Source of the DNA: Strigamia acuminata
Lineage: Eukaryota > Arthropoda > Chilopoda > Geophilomorpha > Linotaeniidae
DNA length: 64,000 bases
Direction: 5' to 3'
Assembly: GCA_949358305.1 (NCBI GenBank)
Contig: CASHSZ010000029.1
Span: 188,001 to 252,000, forward strand
The position numbers and the translations under genes were made by a program. Within the stretch, counting starts at the first letter, position 1. Every line of letters starts with the position of its first letter. Below the pieces are notes generated by a model. That model did no database searches, was not told where the DNA came from, and saw nothing but the letters and a program-made list of their open reading frames with translations. Of the stretch, positions 55,908 to 64,000 are shown piece by piece.

Positions 55908-56443
55908 TGTTGGTCAAAAGACCATTTTGTATCGATGAATACATTTGTTATTTCCTAGTTTTCCCTTTGTGTTTAGGTATACAGCGCATCTTTGTTATTA
56001 TTTAATTGATTTCGATGTTACCATTCGTTTTGCGCTGTCCCGTATGTAATTCCATACTTTTATCACTTTATGCTAGGATTTGTCCTATTATCAAATGATT
56101 TGTTCAAACTTAATGTAAATTCCCGGCACTAGGTGCCACTACCCATTGCTTTTTCATCCAAGATGGCGTCATACACAGCCGTGTATGACTTAGCTGCTTT
56201 CCCACCTGTTTGGATACCTATTTGTAATGTATTACTATTTAATTAAACCGTTTTTATTGTTTTACTCATTGTGTTTGATTTAAAGCACCTTTAGTGCTTC
56301 TTGCTAGCGCATATAAGCGGCATTAGGCCGCGCGCATTTCCGAAACGATACGCGTCGTATCGTTAACGTCTGTGCGGGTCGCACAGCGCCAATTCACGCT
56401 TTCAATCGGTTTACACCGATATTTTGCGCATTCTCTGCCTACA
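55908..56443 (+). repeat. 3' LTR of copia-2
   Basis: 536 bp, constant offset of 6,660 from the 5' LTR, identical to it by eye. It is followed by the right gatct target copy. Confidence 0.95.
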
Positions 56444-58522
56444 GATCTCCTTGAAGCACGAGAAAACTTGGGATTTTTGTGCCAAAGGGGTGATCCAAGT
56501 GTACCTCGTCGCGTCATCGATGACGGTAAAAACGAAGCGAGCGCCCCCAAACGAGGCTACCGGATACGGCCCCCACACGTCCATATGCAAAAGATCAAGG
56601 GGCTGAGATGTTGAAGGATGTAGATCCGGCTTGTGAGAAGCTCTGACGGATTTCGCAAGGCGGCAGTCGTTACACGCCAATTCTTGCGACACTTCCGCTG
56701 GTTCGAGTCCATATACATTGTCATTATAGGCTAACAACTTCAATGCATTGGTGTGCAAATGCCCAAGGCGACTATGCCACAAACCGGTTGCATCTTTCAC
56801 AGAGGCAGGGTTGGCAAGAGCTTTCTTTGGGAACTGGACAGGATTTGGAATAACCTTCTTTTGTGATTGAGAAGGATTACCAGCGGATTGGATGGGAGAA
56901 GGAGATGTGACGGGTGGAGGACTGCTGGGGATATGCTGGAGAGCATTGGCATAGGAATGAATTGGAGGGTTGGTGTGGATGGGCAAGGATTGTGGCACGG
57001 GTAGAGGATTAGTGGCAACCGAAATTGACGTTGGCACCTCAGTCGCAGGCAATGGCGGCATTTGAATCCTAAAATCCGTGATGTTTCGTTGCATAGCCTT
57101 CTGCTTCTTCGCCTTTGGAATATTCACGAAGTCAACTTCCGTCGTAACAAATGTCTGTACTGGCGGTTGTTGGATTATCTGTGAAGACGTAGTGGCAACT
57201 GTTGGATTTGTACACAACCCATCCAGGTAATACAATCCCCCTTTTTCCTTTGCTCTCAGAATTGTTTCAGCAATGTTCGATTTATAAATGTTGATCTCCC
57301 CGTTGTAGGTGTGGATATGGTGACTAGTCTTGTCGATCCTCGAGACGGAAATTAGATTTGCCTCGAAATTGGGTGCATAAAGCACATTCGTTAATGTCAC
57401 ATTGCAGTGAGAATTGTCCACACGAGTCTGCAATAGGACATTTCCTCGGCCAGTCACTTGTGATTTCCCTTGTCCCAACTCGATGTCAAAAGGGACGATG
57501 TCTGAGAAATCAGAAAACCACGAACGTACGTGGGAAACATGGTCGGTGGCACCGCAGTCGACTATCCATTCATGTGACTGCATCAGATGGGCAACGGGAC
57601 GTTCAATCATCGGCGGAGCGTTCACGAAAAACACTGCGTTGCGAACCGGATGAGAACTTCCTCTCGGGCGATTGTCCTCGGGTTTGGGAGCCGAGTTCTT
57701 GCCACGCTTCTTGCTCTTGCTGCGAGAGCGTTGGAAAGAAGCTGCCGGTGGTTGATTCCGGTTGTCGCGTTTAGGATATGGGCACTTATTCGCATAGTGA
57801 CCCATTTCGTCACAGTTAAAGCATTTGACCTGCGATAATGGACGACGCGGACGAGAGCCTTGGCGAGATTGTTGCGGATTTTGATTAGCCGCGTGAACTG
57901 ACGCCGACACGTTATGTAGTCCTACGGATTTGAGGCGAAGGTATTCGGATATGAGCTGTTCGGATACTTTGTCCGGTGTAAAATTTGCCACGGGCCAATT
58001 GTATATCGCAAACGTGGCTTGCGCATATTCCGGAGGTAGACGGTGTAAGTATTGGTAAGCATGATGCTTATCCGACACTTCTTCTTCCACGTCTCGTAGC
58101 TGGCGTACGTGCAAATTAACGCGACTCACGAAATCGACCATATCCTCGTTTGGCTCGAGGTGTAATCCCAGAAATTGCCATCTCATGGCTGCTTGACGAG
58201 CCAGAGAACTGGGAGCGAAGATTTTCGACAAAATGTCCCAAGCTTCTTTCGGGGTGTTGGCGTTGTCCAGTGTGGAGCGTTTTGCTTCGCTCACGTGACA
58301 ATAAATGTGTCCCAACGCCTTGTCTTTCTTCAGTTTATATTTCTCAGTCTCTTTCGGGGTTAATGTCAATAGATATTCGGCCTCCTTCTCTTCGGTGACA
58401 TGTCTCCAAAGGCCTTCTGACTTTAAGAGCATGCACATGGAACGACGCCATTGTTCGTAATTGTTTATTCCTAGCATCGGACATTTCCCAGCCGTTGGTT
58501 CCGCGTAGCCGGATTTCTGCAT
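56444..58522 (-). CDS. Copia-1 gag, protease and integrase first half
   Basis: I place the start at the ATG at 58,522 because MQKSGYAEP aligns with the copia-2 start (MQKAANSN). The longer frame to 58,678 would add 52 residues not found in copia-2. About 693 codons encode gag (NNYEQWRRSM), a CCHC knuckle (CFNCDEMGHYANKC), a protease with VDCGATDH, a Pro-rich linker and integrase up to the first catalytic aspartate (HMDVWGP) and IDDATRYTW. The frame then enters the copia-2 LTR at 56,443. No stop is seen before the insertion. It continues functionally at 49,247. Confidence 0.9.
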
Positions 58523-59430
58523 CCTGGCGTGAAAATCCTTCGACCTTGCACACCGCGAAAACACAAAGGCGTAGAGAGTGGTACGGGCGTAGTAGAAGAC
58601 ACTCGTAGCACTACACAATCCGACGTCACGATCACAAACACTAACCGAAGCACAAGCACTTTCAAGGCGGAAAACCACAAATTGGAAGCCGATGCTACAA
58701 TCAGCTGATAACCTAGAGTGAGTGTCCCCCTAGTGTCCTTTGAGATCGCCTGGGATCGCGGGAATACTAGGTGGCGCAGGGCTCAGCCTCACTCTAGAAT
58801 ACAAATGCAGCTTGGACAGACTTGTCCGAAGGGCTGCACCGATTCTAATAGGGAACCAACCAAAAGCCTTAAATAATATCTTAAAATAACAAAGTTTCAC
58901 GACAGGGAAGGAGAAAAGTTGATGAATCTCTCGCGTAACGTCACGCGAGCTCGTGATAAAGGCACGAGCGGGTTTTCTCGAAAAACCCGTTAAAAGCGCT
59001 AATTTGGATTCGAAAATCCAAATTCTTCTCATTAAATGAGGCTCTTCACGAAAATACGCCAAAAATTCGTCGTAATAAATCAAATCGTCGATACTGTGCA
59101 TACGCCGGGGTATGACACAGCGAGAATCGCCTCGTTTCTCGATGAAAACACGCTATTTTAGCGTTGTCGTGTCGCAAATCGATGAAAACTGAAAATAAAT
59201 AAAAATTCGACTCAAAATTCGCGAGACCGCGGAATTATGGTCGAAATTAAATGCAGGATCGCGTGGAAAACAGCACAGACTGCTCTGGAACGTCGGTAAC
59301 GTAGCGGCGACGTTCTTCTCACGGAAATCGGGCCGGAAATCGACGTAAACCTAAAACGAAAAATTCGCCGCGAAATTCGCGAAAATTCGCTGAATTTTCG
59401 GCGAAAATTAGTGGCAAAAGAATAGCTAAA
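58523..59430 (-). other. 5' leader of copia-1
   Basis: About 0.9 kb between the PBS and the gag ATG. The region has TCG-rich composition and short chance ORFs (58,730-59,101 minus). I see no gene in it. A segment around the sense-strand CATACCCCGGCGTATGCACAG is shared with the copia-2 leader (near 50,128-50,150), so the leaders are homologous in part. Confidence 0.5.
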
Positions 59431-59446
59431 CCACCCTCTGCTACCA
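59431..59446 (-). other. Primer-binding site of copia-1 (initiator tRNA-Met)
   Basis: In sense orientation TGGTAGCAGAGGGTGG, identical to that of copia-2, two bases after the 5' LTR. Confidence 0.85.
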
Positions 59447-59448
59447 AT

Positions 59449-59981
59449 TGAAGGGCAGCAGAGGAGAGCAGCGCAAAATTCGGTGCAAACCGAAGCGTGG
59501 AAACGTGCGCGGGCGCCGTGTCGCTGACACGGACGTAGCGACGATGCTACAAAAATTACCGGGACCAAAGCGCGCGGCCAAATGCCGCTTATATGCGCTG
59601 AATGTGATGACAATAGCACTTAGGGTGCTGTAAAATATAAACAAACACTCTAAAATGATAAAACTTTACTAAAAATAAGGAAAATCTTACATATCGTGTC
59701 CAAAATTAGGAGAAAGCACACAAACGTGTGTGCGGCCATCTTGGATGGTGAAAAGTACAAGTATGACACCTGGTGTCGGAATTAGGCGTTACATAAACAA
59801 AAAACTAGAGAATGCATGGTACTCCATGCTTAAGTACACAAAACGAGGTAAATATATAAATAATCATAAATAAAGTCGAGAATTGAATTATCACAACAAA
59901 TACACTTGGATAATTAATAAACAAAAGATCAAATGTGATCCTATATCACATCGACACACTTTGGGCTATTTTTGACCAACA
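59449..59981 (-). repeat. 5' LTR of copia-1
   Basis: 533 bp with uninterrupted sequence where the 3' LTR carries the DNA transposon, so it shows the empty target site. TATA-like GCATATAAGCGG lies at 59,583-59,594 on the minus strand, with the AGCAC/GTGCT inverted repeat upstream. Confidence 0.93.
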
Positions 59982-59986
59982 TTTTG

Positions 59987-61185
59987 CCCTCCAGATTGAC
60001 GACAAAAATTGAACAGCCAAATGCCTTTGTGCTTGCGTCACAGAAAACTTCTAAAGTGATGTCTTGACCGGAATAAGTCTGTAGCCAACGTTGAACTTTC
60101 AATTCTTTCAATTTTTGTATGTCTTGACTCCACTCTTCGACTTCTTTTTTCTCTGAGTCAAGAATCTTTTCATCCCAGTTTTTTGTCCTTATCCAGATTG
60201 CTTGAACTAACAGTTTCATTTGAAGCACAACAGGAGCAATGAGTCCCATTGGATCGAATATGGAAGCCATTAATGAAACAACTTCTCGCTTTGTATTCGG
60301 AATTTTTTCAATGGTCGGAATGTTAAACATCATGACATCTTCTGCCGTGTTCCACAATATTCCAAGCATTTTTATAATTCCTAAGTCCAAAAACTCCTCT
60401 CCTCGCATATGGAAACCTTCTTTTTTCAAATTGTTGAAGACGTCCTTGCTTGAGGTCGCCCACTTTACGAGGGGAAGCTTTCCGTCGTCTAATATCATTT
60501 TCAGTTTCTCGCAATGTGATGTTGTGTCGGCTGTAAAATCTCCTCCTGACGTCAAATCATCCATGAAGATTCCATCATCGAGTGCGTCGACTTCTTTTGC
60601 ATGAGTTTCTTCAAATTGTTTCGCTTGTTTCCTAATCGTCGCACACAAGAGGAATGGAGAAGAAATGACGCCAAATGGCACGACAATCATTCGCAGAACC
60701 ATTAGATTATTCCTCAAATTTTGCCATGAGTATGGCTCTTTGAAATAGTCACGAGCGACCCACAAAAAACGTAGAAAGTTTGTTTGAGTAGGGTTGATCA
60801 TTACTTGGAGAAACGCTTGCTTAATGTCTGCTATTATTGGAATACAATAGAGACGGAATCTCACAATAACGAGTATTAAGTCTGGATTAAGGGAAGGTCC
60901 CGGAAATAAACAGTCATTGAGGGAAAGTTTCCCCTTCTTGGATGAAGACGCGTTGAACACTACTCGAAATTTCGTCGTGTCTCGATCCTCCTTGATTACA
61001 GGGTGGTGAGGTATATTGTAGGTTCCTTTCTTCAAAAAACGCTCTTCTTTTGGGACTTCCTCCGCGTGATTTTCGTGAATATATTGCCACATGGACTCGT
61101 CGTAACGTTTTTTGTAGTCTTCGTTGGCATCTATTCTTTTGAGCGTGTTGGCCAGTTGATTCATGGCCAATTCCCAATTGGACTC
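59987..61185 (-). CDS. Element B pol, RT part
   Basis: Open frame from just after an in-frame TAG at 61,186-61,188 to the copia-1 insertion. It covers the start of the RT region (NWELAMNQLANTLKR), the conserved HHPVIKEDR and VVFNASSSKKG segments, the RT active site FMDD near 60,555-60,566, a A17-type segment and the start of RNase H (VFCDASTKAFGCSIFVVN). It is cut at EGK and resumes as RTLLLSK at 44,332. Very similar to element A. Confidence 0.9.
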
Positions 61186-63297
61186 CTAGTCGACTTCCTG
61201 ACCATTGAATGGCAGCATGACTTCATAACGTCCATCGTCTAGACGCTTTGTAGTTGATTCGAATCGATCGCGAATAAAGTCGGATTCTTTTTCTCCCGCA
61301 TTTATTCCGATTGCTTCCAAGTTCCACAGTTTGTCCAATTTTTCTTGGATGTCTAAGTCGCATGTATTACAACATGCTGTCATTCCTTCCTCATCCTCAA
61401 ACAAATTGGTGTTTCCAGCCGCTCCAGCCAAGACCCATCCAAAAATTGTGTTAATGAGTCCAAGGTCGGCGTTTACCTTTTTCTTGCCATCCTTAACGAC
61501 CTTCCACCACACGTCGACTCCTAAAAGCACATCAATTTGAGCAGTCTTAGCTGGTAGGTCTTCAGCAAGTTCGAGATTTAGTTTCTTCACTTTGTCAATC
61601 ATTGATGAGTTCAGAATGCCTTGCACTCGTGGCAAATCTTCCACAGAAAGCATGGAAAGTTTCAAATCTTGAGTGTCATTTTTACTCTGCAGTGTGACAT
61701 TGAACACATCGTAGTCCGTAGCTGCTGGAGACGAATCATTAAAACGTTGTGTGGTGGCAGAAATACTGCCGCACTTTTTAAGTTTCAGTCTTTCAACAAA
61801 TTCTTTTGTGATGAACGATCGATGGCTTCCCGGATCAATCATCCCTCGAATGCTGTGAGTTCCTCCTGATTTTGTTTTGAGGTCCGCGGTGAAGATCATT
61901 AGTTGTAGAGTCGTCGAGATTGCGCATGAAACATGTGTTGTTACTTGTGGCTCCTTCGGCTTCTCCGCAGCGCTCGTTGAATTCTTCACCTCGGATTTTT
62001 TGCATATTGTGGAATGGTGTCGCCCACCACAATGTTTACAAGAAAATTTGACCTTGCAGTCTCCCACTCTATGCCCAGTTCTGAAACAATTAAAACACAG
62101 TCGGTTTTTCTTAACTATTTCGATTTTCGCGTTAATTTCGAAATCCTTTTTACAAGCGCCGTTTAAATGTTCATCTTCACAAAAAATGCACTTGTTTGTC
62201 TTGAAAGGCGTATTCTTGCTTTCAGATTTCGGTTCACTCTTCGTTTTTGCACTAGTAGACTGCTTGGCGTCTTGAGTAGTTGCGCACGTGGTCATTGAAC
62301 CTTTCACTTTCGTTTTCTCTACGTCCGATTTTTCATTCTTGTCTTTTTTCGATTTTTCCGAGACGTTTTCAGTTCGTTCGGCCATCGCAACTTCATGCAC
62401 AAAGAAATTGAGCAACGTAACAATGTTCTTATTTTGAATTCCGTGAACTTGGTAAAATCTTAATGCCATTGAAGTTGGAAACTTGCTAATTATGTCGGGC
62501 AATAAGAAAGCTCCGGAAGTCTGAATAGGAATTTTTAGTTGCTCGAGAAGTCTAATAGTCGCAGAAATCTTTGTCAAATTTGTTTTTATCGCTTTAGTTG
62601 GATATACACTTGAAACAGCTTTTAATTCTTGAATTGATTTTATTAACGCAGTTTGTTGGGCATCCTCATCACCAAAATGTCTTTCGAGTTCTTCTCTTGC
62701 AAGGTCGTAGGATTCCTCGATCAGGGGAAAAGTTGAGATGAGAATTGCCGCTTCTCCAGTACACATAGTTTGTAAATACTGGAGTTTTTCAATGTTACTC
62801 AGGTCTGGATCCTTGTGTACGGAGGTCTCGAAGTTACTTTTGAATGTTCTGTACTTCAAAATATCTCCGTCGAATTTTACGGAATCCAGTTTGGGCAGCT
62901 TCGAATTTTTTCTAAACGTTGCTGTCGCGTTCAAGGTTGTATTCTGGTTTGAGCTTGTCGACGTATTTAATCTTCCTCCCAAAGTTGGAAGTGATCGCTT
63001 TGAAATTTCGTATCTCGTGCGAAGAAGATCCACTCTTGCTTGCATAGTCTCAAGCTTGTCAATGCATTCTAGATAATAGCCGTGGTCCGAATATTCCTGT
63101 AGATCATTCAGCGCACCGACTATTCTCGTTTCTTTCGGGGTCGCAGTTTGCACCAGCGCTTCCAGTTCACCTGGATCTGCTGTCTTCTCCGATATAGACA
63201 ACAAATGATTCATTGCAGTGACTTGCGACTCCCAACGTTGTTGTTGCACTTCGATCTGATCCTCAGTTAGAAGATCTCTCATTGTAGGTTCCGCCAT
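61186..63297 (-). CDS. Element B gag and protease, ended by an in-frame TAG
   Basis: 703 codons from an ATG at 63,297. Gag (DUF1759-like) fills about the first 330 residues with a coiled, charged N-terminus. A Lys/Ser/Thr-rich linker leads to three zinc knuckles (CIFCEDEHLNGAC, CFNCFRTGHRVGDC, CKHCGGRHHSTIC). The DUF1758 protease follows with MIDPGSHRSFI and ILLGVDVWW-type motifs. The frame meets a TAG at 61,186-61,188 in QEVD-stop-ESNWELA, where element A reads QETDLDSNWELA. The stop is therefore most simply a single TTG-to-TAG change. Everything downstream stays in the same frame. A functional stop with readthrough is possible but unsupported, since A and D lack it. Confidence 0.9.
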   Translation of the reverse strand: MAEPTMRDLLTEDQIEVQQQRWESQVTAMNHLLSISEKTADPGELEALVQTATPKETRIVGALNDLQEYSDHGYYLECIDKLETMQARVDLLRTRYEISKRSLPTLGGRLNTSTSSNQNTTLNATATFRKNSKLPKLDSVKFDGDILKYRTFKSNFETSVHKDPDLSNIEKLQYLQTMCTGEAAILISTFPLIEESYDLAREELERHFGDEDAQQTALIKSIQELKAVSSVYPTKAIKTNLTKISATIRLLEQLKIPIQTSGAFLLPDIISKFPTSMALRFYQVHGIQNKNIVTLLNFFVHEVAMAERTENVSEKSKKDKNEKSDVEKTKVKGSMTTCATTQDAKQSTSAKTKSEPKSESKNTPFKTNKCIFCEDEHLNGACKKDFEINAKIEIVKKNRLCFNCFRTGHRVGDCKVKFSCKHCGGRHHSTICKKSEVKNSTSAAEKPKEPQVTTHVSCAISTTLQLMIFTADLKTKSGGTHSIRGMIDPGSHRSFITKEFVERLKLKKCGSISATTQRFNDSSPAATDYDVFNVTLQSKNDTQDLKLSMLSVEDLPRVQGILNSSMIDKVKKLNLELAEDLPAKTAQIDVLLGVDVWWKVVKDGKKKVNADLGLINTIFGWVLAGAAGNTNLFEDEEGMTACCNTCDLDIQEKLDKLWNLEAIGINAGEKESDFIRDRFESTTKRLDDGRYEVMLPFNGQEVD

Positions 63298-63374
63298 TCT
63301 CTCTGTCCTCTCTCACAAAAAATTCGGCTGTGAAATTTGGAAAGAACAGATAAAAACGGGCATGACAATTCAAC

Positions 63375-63512
63375 TTTGTTTTAATTTTTAAGAGAATAAA
63401 CCTTGTAATTTTATCCCCCAAAAATTTCTCAATTTTCACGGTTTTTTGTTTTAACTTTAAAGAGAATAAACTTTTTTATTTTATCCCCCAAAAAGCACTC
63501 AATTTTCACGGT
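63375..63512 (-). repeat. Two 70-bp tandem units in the element B leader
   Basis: Each unit runs from tttgttttaa through agagaataaac and ttttatcccccaaaaa to caattttcacggt. Period 70 bases (63,375 and 63,445), with several mismatches. Confidence 0.8.
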
Positions 63513-63630
63513 CCTTGGTGACACGTGAGAATTTTAGAATATCAAATGTTTGGCCAATCGAGGATGACCAAAAATTTGAGCGGTTTTTGTGTACGTAAAT
63601 AAAACGTGACACAATTACCCTGCACAGTTT

Positions 63631-63729
63631 GAAAATAATTGACGGTTTGTTTTGCAACAAAGCACGCCAATAAACTCTTTTGAAAACAATTGACGGTTCG
63701 TTTTGCAACAAAACACGCCAATAACTCCT
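63631..63729 (-). repeat. Two 51-bp tandem units in the element B leader
   Basis: gaaaataattgacggttt...gcacgccaata and gaaaacaattgacggttc...acacgccaata, starting at 63,631 and 63,682. Confidence 0.8.
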
Positions 63730-63801
63730 AACATTAAATTTTGACTCTACTGACAGCTCATTCAACTTGAAACTAGTCAGTTCTACTCGAAATAAATCTA
63801 A

Positions 63802-63833
63802 TCTCCCCCGCTTATGGCGGTTATAATGGAGAA
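63802..63833 (-). other. Conserved leader hairpin, element B copy
   Basis: In plus-strand view TCTCC, CCGC-TTATG-GCGG, TTATAAT, GGAGA. Same architecture as 33,381-33,410 of element D, with a changed but still paired inner stem. Confidence 0.5.
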
Positions 63834-64000
63834 CTAAACATGCAATGAAAAAACACTTCAAAATTTGATATGAAAACACTTTTACTAAAATTTTCCCCAA
63901 AACTAGCAAATGAAACAACAAAAACACCAATGGAATACCCAAAACAATACCCTCATGCAATAAAAATCTCCAAAATGAAAACACAGAACTCCAAAAACAA

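Larger units (their letters stand above)
49248..56443 (+). mobile_element. Copia-2: complete Ty1/copia retrotransposon
   Basis: 7,196 bp with a perfect 5-bp target duplication gatct (49,243-49,247 and 56,444-56,448) inside copia-1's integrase. Both 536-bp LTRs (49,248-49,783 and 55,908-56,443) matched at every base in my line-by-line comparison. PBS, polypurine tract and one long ORF are all present. This is the youngest retrotransposon on its side of the window and a candidate for a functional copy. Confidence 0.96.
44333..59981 (-). mobile_element. Copia-1: Ty1/copia retrotransposon, split by copia-2
   Basis: Element with target duplication ttttg (44,328-44,332 and 59,982-59,986), inserted in element B's RNase H. 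The right LTR is 533 bp. The left one would be 534 bp without the inserted DNA transposon, and the only difference I noticed is one A in an A-run. Removing copia-2 and the DNA transposon leaves about 7,227 bp, close to copia-2's 7,196. Copia-1 and copia-2 are related families whose proteins align well but whose LTRs differ. Confidence 0.93.
40822..64000 (-). mobile_element. Element B: BEL/Pao retrotransposon, split by copia-1, 5' end outside window
   Basis: Minus-strand element inserted into element A's gag. Visible parts from 3' to 5' are the 3' LTR (40,822-42,333), the integrase part of pol (42,394-44,332), copia-1 as an insertion, RT (59,987-61,185), gag-protease (61,189-63,297) and at least 703 bp of leader. 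The 5' LTR is not in the window. The expected target duplication is tcaa (40,818-40,821), with its partner outside. Same family as A. Confidence 0.9.
63298..64000 (-). other. 5' leader of element B (continues beyond window)
   Basis: At least 703 bp without a gene. It has two imperfect tandem duplications (70-bp unit at 63,375-63,512; 51-bp unit at 63,631-63,729) and the conserved hairpin at 63,802-63,833. The minus-strand frame 63,499-63,984 is mostly a translation of these repeats. No LTR start is visible before the window ends. Confidence 0.7.

Noticed and set aside
63499-63984. 161-codon minus-strand ORF
   Set aside because: Largely a translation of tandem units in the element B leader.

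Overview
The window is metazoan, probably arthropod, repeat DNA. The kingdom call rests on BEL/Pao retrotransposons, which are known only from animals (retropepsin-like DUF1758 protease, A17-type RT region, H2C2 integrase, DUF5641-type tail), together with Ty1/copia elements primed by initiator tRNA-Met. I recognise no host gene, tRNA or rRNA. Almost every base belongs to a satellite array or to a retrotransposon nested in another one, as expected of pericentromeric or other heterochromatin (inference). Labels A-E and copia-1/-2 are mine.  Layout. 1-2,073 is the 3' end of a plus-strand BEL-like element (E): an unidentified ORF and then a complete 3' LTR. 2,074-21,969 is a satellite of about 140/147-bp monomers, about 129 copies, split by a solo BEL LTR (5,936-7,502) and containing a 5,262-bp tandem duplication. 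21,970-24,610 and 39,827-40,821 are two parts of one truncated minus-strand BEL element (A). A is split by element C (24,611-39,822, plus strand), an LTR element with about 4.4 kb of apparently non-coding interior. C is itself split by element D (26,150-35,363, minus strand), an intact BEL with one 1,758-codon gag-pol ORF and apparently identical LTRs. 40,822 to beyond 64,000 is element B (minus strand), a close relative of A inserted into A's gag. B is split by copia-1 (44,333-59,981, minus). Copia-1 carries a long-TIR, TA-flanked DNA transposon in its 3' LTR (44,742-45,960). Its integrase is split by copia-2 (49,248-56,443, plus), an intact element with a 1,667-codon ORF and identical 536-bp LTRs.  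Insertion order read from the junctions: A, then C, then D on one side; A, then B, then copia-1, then copia-2 on the other. The DNA transposon entered after copia-1. BEL insertions have 4-bp target duplications where both sides are visible (gagc, gcat, gcgc/gcgt). Copia insertions have 5-bp ones (ttttg, gatct).  How the parts work together. D and copia-2 look able to supply all retrotransposition proteins. C has no recognisable ORF but shares terminal and priming signals with the BEL elements, so it may be mobilised in trans. Shared non-coding signals are the least explained part of the window: a pyrimidine-rich block just before the BEL 3' LTR, a covarying leader hairpin, a dimerisation-like hairpin in D, and YY1/Pho-like ATGGCG motifs in the LTRs of both superfamilies. 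All comparisons were made by eye, without alignment or database searches.
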